The position numbers were made by a program, and so were the translations under genes. The notes beneath the pieces are model-generated. The model made no database searches. It was not told where the DNA came from and saw only the letters and a list, made by a program, of their open reading frames with translations. From positions 1-34,259 of the forward strand of contig CANQUY010000001.1 of assembly GCA_947627125.1 (NCBI GenBank): 34,259 bases of DNA. Reading direction: 5' to 3'. Positions 15,572-24,218 of the stretch are shown one piece after another. Numbering within the stretch: the stretch's first letter is position 1; each line of letters begins with the position of its first letter. This DNA comes from an uncultured Clostridia bacterium (GTDB lineage Bacteria; Bacillota; Clostridia; Christensenellales; Borkfalkiaceae).

Positions 15572-17580
15572 AAAGGAACAATGTGAACGTGCTCATCCTG
15601 ATCGGCGTGTTTGTTCTCTCGTTGACGTTTTCGCTCATTCTCTTGTTTACAAGGCAAAACGCCACGGCGGAGGCGCCCATACGGAAAAAAGATATCTCGG
15701 GCGTTTCGGTGAACGCCGTTTCGATATTCGACGTGAAGGGCGTGATGGAGCTGACGGCGGTGAACTATCTTCCCAATGAATTTGCGGAGCTCAACGCTGT
15801 CGTTTCGGGCGAAAATGACGGCGAAGAGCCTGCAAAGCGGGGGACATACCGATTCTATATCGACACTCTGACAGAGGAAGAATGGGAAAATAAGGCTGAA
15901 TTGGACGGGCTCCTGAAACCTGACGGAAACTGGCATCTCACCATGTATCTCCCGCCCGTCTTTTCCGCATGCAGCGTGTATGTTCAGTACAACAATATTG
16001 ATTACGTCGGCACGATCGACAGGTACAATATCGACTACTATGCCACTTTTGCGGCTTCCTCCGAATTTGACGACGCCGTTTTGCACCAGACGGCGACAAA
16101 GCCCATGTTCATTGATATTCCCATTTCTTCGGATGGGAAATATTCCAAGGAATGCAAAGTCACCATCCATTACGAGGCGGATAACGACAACTTTGTGGGA
16201 TTTTTGGGGCCCGTTCTGATCGGCGAGGACGGGGCGATCCGCCGTGTCGTCAACGGGAACCGCTCGGCCCTCTTGCTCGGCGCGATCCTCGCGGCGGTGA
16301 CGCTCTTATTGTTCCTTCTCATCTGTATTCTGAAACGGTCCTTCTTCTTCATCCCGCAGCTTTTATTCGCCGTCGGGATCTTCTCGGCGCTGTGTTCAAC
16401 ATTCGCGTTCTTCGGGTACACGACCGTACCCTACTTTTTGCGCGGCATCCGACGGTTTTCATTGGGATTCATGCTCTTTGCCTCTGCCATGTATCTTCCC
16501 AAAAAGATCGGGAAAGTCCCCGTTCTCTATCCGATCTGTGCCGTCACCGTCGCCGCAACGGTGCTTGCGTTCCTGTCCCTCTTCTGCACGAGCGTCGCCG
16601 CCTATTTAGCCGTCTGCTCCGCCTACATCGTTTTGGCGGCCATCAGCATCCTTGTCGGCTATGGATGCACCATCCGCGACGTCTACAAAAATAAGCCGCT
16701 GGGACTTCGCCTCAACACGATGATCATCGGCGTTTCGACCATCATGGCCCTGTTTGCCGAATATCCCATCCCCTTCATCACCCTTTCTCCTGCGTTTTGG
16801 CTGTATCTCGTGGAGATCGGCATCACGTTTGTGCTCGGACTGCGCGAATTCGTTTCCGCGGAAGTGCACAACAGGTACCTCACGACCAATCTGGAGCAGG
16901 AAGTTCAGAAACAGACGCAGAGTTTGCAGAACGTCCTCGCCGAACGGGACAAAATTTTGCTGTATGTCAGCCATGACATGAAGAGGACGGTCGTCGGGAT
17001 GAACGATTCTTTGACGGACCTGAGGCAGCATCTTTCGGACCCTGCGCTGGTTCCCAAAGTGGAGTCGCTCTTGCAAAAGAATGCGGAGCTCAAAAAGGAC
17101 TTTGCCGAGATCGGAAAGTACGGCAGGCAAAACTACGTCGCGGAGCAGTCCGAAGAGGTGAACTTAAGTGAAATTGTGCTAAGCGTTACGAACGATCTGC
17201 GCCCCGACTGCGAGGCAAACGGAATTATTTTGACGGTTACAATTCCGGAAATCTTGAACATATACGCCAAAAAAGTGGCTTTGGAGAGCGTGATCCTCAA
17301 TTTAGTTTTAAACGCGATCGAGCACTCGTTCTGTTCCCATCTGACCGTGACCGCCGTCAAGCGCAGGGGCATGTGCCGCCTCGACGTGATCGACGACGGG
17401 CAGGGAATTACGACCGACAAGGACGTCTTTGCGCCGTTTGTTTCGGACCATTTCTCCGAAAACAATTCGGGCCTCGGCCTGTTTTTGGCCAGAAACGCGA
17501 TTGAAACCATGCACGGCGAATTGACCTATGAGCGCAGGGACAATCTCACCATCTTCTCCGCCACCCTCCCGCTTGCTTAA
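15568..17580 (+). CDS. Membrane sensor histidine kinase with 7TM-type sensor region
   Basis: The start is the ATG at 15568, overlapping the regulator stop, with GGGAGAA upstream; the open frame extends further 5' but only inside the regulator gene. The 670-residue protein has a first helix (about 8-28), an extracellular domain (about 30-225), and a block of about seven hydrophobic helices (about 230-430) resembling 7TMR-DISM sensors. A cytoplasmic coiled coil and kinase core follow. The H-box 'YVSHDMKRT' carries the probable phospho-donor His469. The N-box has Asn582 (LNLVLNAIEHS), G1 is Asp609-x-Gly-x-Gly and G2 is NSGLGL. The signal sensed is unknown. DISM modules in other proteins often bind carbohydrates, which would fit the glycan-related genes nearby, but that is inference. 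Confidence 0.92.
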   Translation: MKRNNVNVLILIGVFVLSLTFSLILLFTRQNATAEAPIRKKDISGVSVNAVSIFDVKGVMELTAVNYLPNEFAELNAVVSGENDGEEPAKRGTYRFYIDTLTEEEWENKAELDGLLKPDGNWHLTMYLPPVFSACSVYVQYNNIDYVGTIDRYNIDYYATFAASSEFDDAVLHQTATKPMFIDIPISSDGKYSKECKVTIHYEADNDNFVGFLGPVLIGEDGAIRRVVNGNRSALLLGAILAAVTLLLFLLICILKRSFFFIPQLLFAVGIFSALCSTFAFFGYTTVPYFLRGIRRFSLGFMLFASAMYLPKKIGKVPVLYPICAVTVAATVLAFLSLFCTSVAAYLAVCSAYIVLAAISILVGYGCTIRDVYKNKPLGLRLNTMIIGVSTIMALFAEYPIPFITLSPAFWLYLVEIGITFVLGLREFVSAEVHNRYLTTNLEQEVQKQTQSLQNVLAERDKILLYVSHDMKRTVVGMNDSLTDLRQHLSDPALVPKVESLLQKNAELKKDFAEIGKYGRQNYVAEQSEEVNLSEIVLSVTNDLRPDCEANGIILTVTIPEILNIYAKKVALESVILNLVLNAIEHSFCSHLTVTAVKRRGMCRLDVIDDGQGITTDKDVFAPFVSDHFSENNSGLGLFLARNAIETMHGELTYERRDNLTIFSATLPLA

Positions 17581-17617
17581 CGCTTTTGCTCTGATTGGCC
17601 CCTGACGGAAAACAGCT

Positions 17618-18309
17618 CCCGCGTCATTCTGAGAACGCGAGAAAGAACGCAGTCCGACGAATTAACCCGAAGAATCTCGCGGGGGACATAACAATGCGGC
17701 CCCGCGTCATTCTGAGAACGTGAGCAGGACAAGAAAACGGGACTTAACCCGAAGAATCTCGCGGGGGCATAACAGTGCGGCGAGATGCTTCGGTACAGCC
17801 CCCGTTGACTTTGTTGCACTCCCCTTCTCAGCATGACGCCGCTATGGGCTTCCGTACTCAGTGCGGCCCCGCGTCATTCTGAGAACACGAGAAAGAACGT
17901 AGTCCGATGACCTAACCCGAAGAATCTCGCGGGGCTTGTACGGACACTTTGCGGCGAGATGCTTCGGTTCAGCTCCCGTTAACTACGTTTCCACTCCCCT
18001 TCTCAGCATGACGCCGCTATGCGACCCGTACTCAGTGCGGCCCCGCATCATTCTGAGAACGTGAGAAAGAACGCAGTCCGACGACCTAACCCGAAGAATC
18101 TCGCGGGGGGCATAACAGTGCGGCGAGATGCTTCGGTACAGCCCCCGTTGACTTCGTTTATGCTCCCCTTCTCAGCATGACGCCGCTATGGGCTTCCGTA
18201 CTCAGCGCGGCGAGATGCTTCGGTTCAGCCCTCGTTGACTGCGTTCCCACTCCCCTTCTCAGCATGATGCCGCTATGCGACCCGTACTCAGTGCGGCGAG
18301 ATGCTTCGG
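17618..18309. repeat. A/B inverted-repeat element cluster 3 (gene-free 774-bp gap)
   Basis: A plus: 17618-17683, 17700-17766, 17867-17934, 18041-18108. B minus: 17777-17842, 17951-18017, 18120-18186, 18207-18273. A truncated B (left tip only) lies at 18293-18309. The spacers after B ('CTATGGGCTTCCGTACTCAG' or 'CTATGCGACCCGTACTCAG') are themselves repeated, so the cluster grew by tandem duplication with a period of about 170-174 bp. It fills the whole gap between the kinase gene and the tag promoter. Confidence 0.92.
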
Positions 18310-18319
18310 AACGGCAGGG

Positions 18320-18348
18320 TTGCGCGGGGGCGGAGAATGTGATATAAT
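18320..18348 (+). promoter_or_regulatory. Extended -10 promoter of the tag gene, apparently leaderless
   Basis: TTGCGC at 18320-18325, a 17-bp spacer ending in TGA, and TATAAT at 18343-18348. The ATG at 18355 coincides with the expected transcription start, and no Shine-Dalgarno site precedes it, so the transcript may be leaderless. Confidence 0.65.
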
Positions 18349-18354
18349 CAAATT

Positions 18355-18574
18355 ATGGAAAAGAAACGGTGTGATTTCAGCTATTGGACAAAAAATCAGG
18401 TGTCCGAAAAGGTCCTTCTCTATCACGATACGCGCTGGTGCAAGCCCGAACACCGCCTCCGCCGCGGAAACGCATGCGGAAAAGAAGCGGTGCAATTTCG
18501 GGTTCGGGGCGGAACGTCTTTCCTCAAAGTCCGTACTCTACCACGATACGCGGTGGTGCAAGCCCGAACACCGC
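18355..18574 (+). repeat. Imperfect duplication of the tag N-terminal coding segment
   Basis: Copy 1 (18355-18456) and copy 2 (18476-18574) both encode 'EKKRC...YHDTRWCKPEHR'. They are nearly identical over their last 35 bp and first 20 bp but diverged in the middle. The start-to-start offset is 121 nt, so copy 1 (with the ATG) and copy 2 (joined to the enzyme body) are in different frames. Confidence 0.85.
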
Positions 18575-19042
18575 GACGGGGAGCTCTTTGCCATGCTCGT
18601 TCTGGAGGGAATGCAGGCAGGTGTCAGCTGGAGTTTGATTTTGGACAAGGAAGAGAACTTCCGAAAAGCGTTCGACGGGTTCGACCCAAGCATTGTGGCG
18701 GCCTATGGCGAGGACAAAATCAAAGCGCTCATGCAAGACAGAGGCATCATCCGCAACCGCAGCAAAATCTGGGCGGCAGTATCGAATGCGCGGGCGTTTC
18801 TCGCGGTACAGGAGGAATTCGGCAGTTTCGACGCCTTTATCTGGAGCTTCACGGGCGGAAATGTGATCGACCATCACCTTTCGGACGGGGCGGAGATGCC
18901 CGCAAGGGACGCGCTTTCGGAAAGGGTCAGTGCGGAGCTCAAGCGGCGCGGGTTCAAATTCGTCGGTCCGACGATTATTTACTCCTATTTACAGGGCATC
19001 GGCGTCATCAACGACCATACGGACGACTGCGATTTCAGGTAG
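18355..19042 (+). CDS. tag: DNA-3-methyladenine glycosylase I with duplicated, out-of-frame N-terminus (possible pseudogene)
   Basis: The body (from 18476, frame of the stop at 19042) is a full Tag-family base-excision glycosylase, which removes 3-methyladenine from DNA. Visible features are the N-terminal Cys and His zinc ligands (KKRC; YHDTRW), 'LEGMQAGVSW' with the conserved Glu and Trp, 'GGNVIDHH', and the C-terminal zinc ligands in HTDDC. The natural ATG at 18355 belongs to an upstream duplicate of the first 34 codons in another frame. No ATG with a ribosome site opens the correct frame: the upstream ATG at 18275 is inside a repeat, and a GTG at 18371 has no obvious ribosome site. The gene is therefore broken, uses an unusual start, or needs a +1 frameshift. 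All body residues look intact, so inactivation would be recent. Confidence 0.8.
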
Positions 19043-19138
19043 GAAAATGCGGCTGGACGGGAGTCGTGGGGGGCCCCTGTCCTCATTCCGAGCCCCGCAA
19101 GGGGCGAGAGAATCCCGCTTTAAGAACGGAAGTCCGTC

Positions 19139-19486
19139 GGTCTATGGGATCCGCTCGCTTCGCTCGGGATGAGGGCTGTAGGGCGTCATGGTGAGCAGCC
19201 CCGCGTCATTCTGAGAACACGAGAAAGAACGAAGTCCGATGACCTAACCCGAAGAATCTCGCGGGGCGTATCGGATACTATGCGGCGAGATGCTTCGGTA
19301 CAGCCCCCGTTAACTGCGTTTATACTCCCCTTCTCAGCATGACGCCGCTATGGGCTTCCGTACTCAGTGCGGCGAGATGAGTTCAGCCCCCGTGGACTTC
19401 GTTCATGCTCCCGTTCTCAGCATGACGCCGCTAGGAGCCGCCGTGCGTTTTATGGGATCCTTCGCTGCGCTCAGGATGAGCGCGGG
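19139..19486. repeat. A/B element cluster 4 with type-C repeats
   Basis: A type-C-like fragment (TATGGGATCC...CGCTCGGGATGAG) lies at 19142-19173. Then come A plus 19199-19266, B minus 19282-19348 and a B variant minus 19369-19431 lacking the CTTCG block. A type-C repeat at 19444-19486 follows ('GTGCGTTTTATGGGATCC' then 'CTGCGCTCAGGATGAGCGCG'). No gene is seen between the tag stop and the terminator at 19609. The stretch 19043-19138 holds nothing recognisable beyond a short 'GAGCCCCGCAAGGGGC' dyad. Confidence 0.88.
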
Positions 19487-19504
19487 GAGCAGGATGAGAG
19501 CGGG

Positions 19505-19564
19505 AGGCAGGATGAGAGGGAGGCAGGATGAGAGGGAGGCAGGATGAGAGGGAGGCAGGATGAG
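19505..19564 (+). repeat. 16-bp tandem repeat, about 3.75 copies
   Basis: The unit AGGCAGGATGAGAGGG occurs perfectly at 19505-19520, 19521-19536 and 19537-19552, and partially at 19553-19564. It follows a type-C repeat, whose 'AGGATGAG' tail appears to have been amplified. Confidence 0.95.
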
Positions 19565-19608
19565 CGCGCGGGGAGGACAAGGGCTTTTCTCATGAAAAAG
19601 GCATAGAG

Positions 19609-19647
19609 AAATCCCTCGGCAAAGGAATTTGCCGAGGGATTTTTTTG
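19609..19647. terminator. Strong hairpin terminator
   Basis: A perfect 15-bp stem (AAATCCCTCGGCAAA against TTTGCCGAGGGATTT) with a GGAA loop. A T7 run follows on the plus strand; the minus-strand side is less T-rich (ATTTCTCT). It lies just past the GH3 stop, so it may end transcription in both directions. Confidence 0.85.
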
Positions 19648-19654
19648 GCGCTTT

Positions 19655-22600
19655 TTACTCTTCCTTGCCCACTTGCGTCAGGGTCGCGTTGGTCAGGAGT
19701 TCAAAGTAGTCCATGTTGCTGCTGGTCGCCTTGTTGTTGTCCTCGATGACTATGGTGTTCGTGCCCTCCTGCAGATGAATGGTCACGATCATCACGCTCT
19801 CCCAGTTGAAGTAGTTGAACGTGCTGTCCGCCTGTTCAAAGACGACGCTGTCGCTCACGGAAACTGCCTGTCCGTTGACGGTGAGTTTGCAAATGCCGTT
19901 GAAAGTGAGTTTTCTGTCGTTGCGGCAGCCGAATCCGATATAGAAGATGGCCTCCGTCGCACGGTCGGAATTCACCGTGAGAGTGAGCGAATAGTCCTTG
20001 CCCGAGATGCCGCCGATGTAATAGCCGCCGCTGGGGTTGTTGGAACCGCCCTCTCTCGCGCTGTGGGCGTCGCCCGTGACGATCATGCTCTCGCATTCAA
20101 AGCGCTGCAACGTTGTTTCACCCTCTGTGGGATACAGGAGAGAATCAAAGGAAAACTTCTGTCCCTGGAATTCGTACTCCCATGCGGTTTCGCCGAAGGA
20201 CGTCGCCGTGGCCTCCTTCTTCACGACCTTTCTGTAGCCTGCGTCCTCGGAGATCTTGGGGATCTTGGTTTCCTTGTACGAACGGCAAGTGGTGCAGTAG
20301 CTGCCCACAACGCCGCCGCTCTCGAGGGTGGGCTCGGTGACGATCTCCCACTGCCCGTAGGAGTGCTTGCTTCCCTCTTCCTTGCCGAATTCGCTCGTCC
20401 AGTCGAGGTGCGCGGCAGAGGCGAGCTTGAGGGCGTCGAAGTTGAGTCCGTTTTTGGCCTTGGAGAGGACGATGACGTTCTCGCCCTTCTTCAGATGGAT
20501 CATGCAGATCTCGTTGTCCTGCCAATCAAAGTACTTCACGCTGCCCGAACGCATGACGGGGAAGGTGTAGTCGATCCCCTCGACCTTCGTGCCGTTGACG
20601 GTGAGGGTGAACATATCCTCCCACGCGTAGGCATTTTCGCGGTGGCCCATGCGGAGGATGAGAACTGCATCCGCGTCGCTGTCCGAGGTAATCTCGAACG
20701 TGCAGGTGGCGCTGCTGACCTTGGACATGTTCTCAATGAACTGTCCGCCGCTGGGGTTGCCGCCCGTCGTGGGACGGCAGGTTTCGGGAGCGTTCGTATT
20801 GAGCGCGGCGCATTCCGCCTCAAAGTTCCATGTGACATAGCCTGCGGGGAGCGAATCGACAAGGTGTCCGGGGCACTTCTGCGCACAGGCGGCGTTGTCG
20901 CAATCGGGATCCTTGCAGAGGCCGCAGACCTCGCAGACGTGGGTGCAGACGTGGCTTTCCGTCCCGAGGCCCTCCCCGGGTTTCTGTTGATAATCCTCTC
21001 CCGCAAAGATGCTCTGCACGAGGGGAACGACCACGAGGGTGATGACGAGGATGATGGCGAGGACGACGGCGCCGAGTGAGGTCGCGAGCACTGTATAGCG
21101 GACCTTGTTGCTCTTGACTTCGCCGTTCGGTTTGAGCCGCTGCCCCTTCTCGTTCATCTTGCCTTCGGCAATGTAGACTTCCCGCCGCTTCCCTGCGAGC
21201 ACGAAGCTGAGAACGAGCATGATGATGCTGATCCCGCTGAGGACGCCGAAGCACGCCATCATGGCGATGAGGGCATGCTGCCACCAGTTGACCACGGGGA
21301 AGATGCGCATGCCGGGCGTGTAGCCCTCCATGGCAAAGCTGTTGGCGAGGACGTAGAGCACGCGGTGGGTGGAACGGCGGATGAGCTGTGCCACCGTTGC
21401 GTTGGTTTCCGCATCGCGGTAGGCCGCAAGGTTGGTAGATTCGTAGAGAATGTTGTCGTTTCCGCCGACGAGGCCGTCCACGACGCCCATGTAGTTGCGC
21501 CATGCGCAGTCGGAGATGACGAAGCCGTCGAAGCCCCATTCATTCCTCAAAACTTCCGTCGTCAGGCCGTAGTGCGCGCCGCTCCACGTCGTGCCGAAAC
21601 GGGTGAAGGAGGACATCATGCCCGTTGCGTGGGCCTCTTCCACCACAGGCTGGAAGGCGAGAAGGTAGATCTCGCGGATGGCCTGTTCGTTGCACCAAAT
21701 GTTGACGCCGTGGCGGTTGGCCTCCTGATCGTTGAGGGCGAAGTGCTTGAGATTCACATAGCCGCCCTTCTCCTGAATGCCCTTGACTTCCTGCGCACAC
21801 ATGATGCCGGAGAGGAAGCCGTCCTCCGAATAATACTCATACGCGCGGCCGCCCCAGATGGTGCGGTGCAGGTTGACGCCCGTGCCGTAGAGGCCCGCAA
21901 CGCCCGTGTGGATCATATCTTCGCCCTTCAGCTGCCCCAAGCGGAGCGCGAGCGCGTCGTTATAGCTCGCGGAGAGCAGGGGCGTGCAGGGGAAGGACAT
22001 GTTGTAGTTATCGGCAGGGCTGGCGTTCTCGTCCGTCAGATAGATTTGGCGGACGCCGAGCGGCCCGTCGAGGCAGGTTTCGCCCATGTAGGTGATGGAA
22101 TCGACGGCGGGCGTCCCGTGATATGCCTTGCCGAGGAAATTGATCTGCTCGTCGAGGGTCATCTGATCGAGAAGGGTTTCCCATGCGGGGTCGTCGAATT
22201 CCTTGCCGCGGAGGTCGATGATGTCAAAGACATGATCTGCGCCGTAAGTGGGCATCTTATCGGACGGGTTGGCCGCGACGGGCTTATCCCAGTCGAGATC
22301 TTTCACCATGGCCTCGTTCAAAGTGAGCGAAAGAGGCTTGGGCCATGTCGTCTGCCAATTGTTTCTCGAGAGATAGACGACGGTGCCGTCCGTCTTGTTT
22401 TGATATTTGTTCCAATCGGTATCTTCAAATTGATTGACGATGTCGTAGCCCGTGGAGGACTTTGCGAACGTCGTCGTGTCCAAAGATTTGTTCTCCCACT
22501 CCCACACGAGGCCGCTGTTGCCTGCGGCGTCCATGCGGTTTGCCGTGCCCGCGGGGGAATATCCCTTCTTCGCGAGAATGTTGTTCACGGCGTCGTGGGC

Positions 22601-24151
22601 GTTCTCGGCGGCCGTGAGATAGTACTTGCCCGCTTCGCGGATATATGTGTTGTAGCCGTCGTCATCGTATGTTTTAAAGGCGTCGCGGGAAACCGTGATC
22701 TCCACCGCCGCGCTCTCGCCGGGGCCGAGCTCCTGTGTCTTTGCGTAGCCGCAGAGGTTGACCGCCGCCTGTTCCAGCCCATGCTGTACGTCGTAATCGG
22801 TGTACGGCTTCTGCGCATAGATCTGAACGGCGTCCATGCCCTTTTCCTCTCCCGTGTTGGTGACGCTGAGTTTGACGAGGTAGTCCCCGTCGTCCTTGAC
22901 GGTCACGGAGAAGTTGTCATAGCGGAATTGCGTATAGGAAACGCCGTAGCCGAAGGGGAACGCGACTTCCTCGGCATAGTTCCAGCCCGACTTGGAATTC
23001 TTGGCTCCCGCTGCGGAATTTGCCATGCCGCGGTCCATGACGGCGTCCTCGTAGCGGGTTTCGTAATACTTATAGCCGACGTAGATATTTTCGGCATAGA
23101 TCATGTAGTTGGCCTGAAACTGCATATCCCTCAACCCCGCATCGTTGGCGTTGGTGTAGGTCGAGAAATCTGCATTGACGGCCGCGGGGGCGGACTGATG
23201 GTCGTAGGCGAAGGTGTCCACGAGGTGCCCCGAGGGATAGCTCTGCCCCGCAAAGATGCGCCCGATCTCGTTGATGCCCTCCCAACCGGGCTGGCAGACC
23301 CAGATACAGCAGTCGATATCGGGACGGAATTCGGCAATGTTGCGGAAGTTGATCCCCATCGCCGTGTTGAGCATGAGGATGACCTTGTCGAGCTTGCCCG
23401 CCTTCTTCGCGGCGACCATGCCCGCAAGGGTATCTTTTTCCTGTCTGGAAATTTCAAAGTAATCCTTATTTAAGGTGTCGGCGGTGATCATCGTGGAGTC
23501 CGTTTCGCCGTTTTCGCCCGCGCGGCGGGAGAGAACGAACACGCCCGTCGTCCCGTTGAAGCTGTTTTCGCATTCTCCGTTGACGAGGTCCCACGGCACT
23601 TCGTTGACGCCGCTGTAGGCATTGCGGTTGTACTTATCCGCACTGCCCGTGCCCTTCTTGTAGAAATTCCAGAGGGTTTCGTTGACCGCAAGGCCCGCGT
23701 TCTCGAACGCTTTCTTGAGGTCGGAGGACTTTCTCGTGATGGAGTTGCCCGAGCCCATGCCCGAATAGACAAAGTCCACGGAGGAATGGCTGAAGAAGCT
23801 GACCTTTGTTCCCGCGGCGAGGGGGAGCCCCCGCTTGCCCGCGCTGTCTGCATTCCACAGAATGGTCGTGCCCTCCCGCTGGACTTGGTCGGCCACGCGG
23901 ACGTCCTCGTTCCAGAGGGCGGCGTCATCATAGCTGCCGTCCGCTTTCTCGAACTCGGAGGAATAGTGAAGAAGCTCAGCGTTTTCGTCCACCTCTTTGC
24001 CGTAATTCTCGAGCTCCAAAAAGTCGTTGATGGTCTTTTTGTTCTCCAAGGCGATGGAATTTCCCACGATGGAAACGACGAGGAGCAGGACAAAGACGAC
24101 GGAAAGGATAGACCATAACAGTCGGCTGAGTGATTTTAAAAATATTTTCAT
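19655..24151 (-). CDS. Membrane-bound, domain-permuted GH3 beta-glycosidase with C-terminal CBM-like modules
   Basis: This 1498-residue protein hydrolyses beta-glycosides by family homology. Order: an N-terminal helix (about 10-34); a GH3 C-terminal-type domain (about 80-340); a fibronectin-III-like domain (about 385-520); a GH3 N-terminal catalytic barrel (about 640-940) with nucleophile Asp881 in VISDC (the usual Trp after SD is Cys). Helices follow at about 958-985 and 1019-1045, joined by a Lys/Arg-rich loop. Then come a Cys cluster (1068-1093) and two CBM-like modules (about 1100-1260 and 1350-1490) separated by a His/Cys module. The reversed GH3 order is known in rumen-bacterial enzymes. 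Topology by charge puts the catalytic part and the CBMs outside. AGGA precedes the ATG by 8 nt. It lies 67 bp downstream of the lipoprotein gene. Confidence 0.9.
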   Translation of the reverse strand: MKIFLKSLSRLLWSILSVVFVLLLVVSIVGNSIALENKKTINDFLELENYGKEVDENAELLHYSSEFEKADGSYDDAALWNEDVRVADQVQREGTTILWNADSAGKRGLPLAAGTKVSFFSHSSVDFVYSGMGSGNSITRKSSDLKKAFENAGLAVNETLWNFYKKGTGSADKYNRNAYSGVNEVPWDLVNGECENSFNGTTGVFVLSRRAGENGETDSTMITADTLNKDYFEISRQEKDTLAGMVAAKKAGKLDKVILMLNTAMGINFRNIAEFRPDIDCCIWVCQPGWEGINEIGRIFAGQSYPSGHLVDTFAYDHQSAPAAVNADFSTYTNANDAGLRDMQFQANYMIYAENIYVGYKYYETRYEDAVMDRGMANSAAGAKNSKSGWNYAEEVAFPFGYGVSYTQFRYDNFSVTVKDDGDYLVKLSVTNTGEEKGMDAVQIYAQKPYTDYDVQHGLEQAAVNLCGYAKTQELGPGESAAVEITVSRDAFKTYDDDGYNTYIREAGKYYLTAAENAHDAVNNILAKKGYSPAGTANRMDAAGNSGLVWEWENKSLDTTTFAKSSTGYDIVNQFEDTDWNKYQNKTDGTVVYLSRNNWQTTWPKPLSLTLNEAMVKDLDWDKPVAANPSDKMPTYGADHVFDIIDLRGKEFDDPAWETLLDQMTLDEQINFLGKAYHGTPAVDSITYMGETCLDGPLGVRQIYLTDENASPADNYNMSFPCTPLLSASYNDALALRLGQLKGEDMIHTGVAGLYGTGVNLHRTIWGGRAYEYYSEDGFLSGIMCAQEVKGIQEKGGYVNLKHFALNDQEANRHGVNIWCNEQAIREIYLLAFQPVVEEAHATGMMSSFTRFGTTWSGAHYGLTTEVLRNEWGFDGFVISDCAWRNYMGVVDGLVGGNDNILYESTNLAAYRDAETNATVAQLIRRSTHRVLYVLANSFAMEGYTPGMRIFPVVNWWQHALIAMMACFGVLSGISIIMLVLSFVLAGKRREVYIAEGKMNEKGQRLKPNGEVKSNKVRYTVLATSLGAVVLAIILVITLVVVPLVQSIFAGEDYQQKPGEGLGTESHVCTHVCEVCGLCKDPDCDNAACAQKCPGHLVDSLPAGYVTWNFEAECAALNTNAPETCRPTTGGNPSGGQFIENMSKVSSATCTFEITSDSDADAVLILRMGHRENAYAWEDMFTLTVNGTKVEGIDYTFPVMRSGSVKYFDWQDNEICMIHLKKGENVIVLSKAKNGLNFDALKLASAAHLDWTSEFGKEEGSKHSYGQWEIVTEPTLESGGVVGSYCTTCRSYKETKIPKISEDAGYRKVVKKEATATSFGETAWEYEFQGQKFSFDSLLYPTEGETTLQRFECESMIVTGDAHSAREGGSNNPSGGYYIGGISGKDYSLTLTVNSDRATEAIFYIGFGCRNDRKLTFNGICKLTVNGQAVSVSDSVVFEQADSTFNYFNWESVMIVTIHLQEGTNTIVIEDNNKATSSNMDYFELLTNATLTQVGKEE

Positions 24152-24177
24152 GAATGATCCTCTCTGATAAAAATTTT

Positions 24178-24205
24178 GGGCGCCCCTCCCCTCGGAGGGG
24201 CGCCC
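24178..24205 (-). terminator. GC-rich hairpin between the lipoprotein and GH3 genes
   Basis: A perfect 12-bp stem (GGGCGCCCCTCC against GGAGGGGCGCCC) with a 4-nt loop. On the minus strand it is followed by AAAATTTTT, and 27 nt separate it from the GH3 ATG. It may attenuate transcription or stabilise the upstream message. Confidence 0.6.
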
Positions 24206-24218
24206 GTTTGGGGGGATA

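Noticed and set aside
21275..23473. Long plus-strand open frame (732 codons) opposite the GH3 gene, and similar ones opposite the stalk, lipoprotein and uL15-like genes
   Set aside because: These are antisense shadows of GC-rich or repetitive coding sequence. They have low-complexity Arg/Val/Leu composition and no domains, while the minus strand gives clear families.
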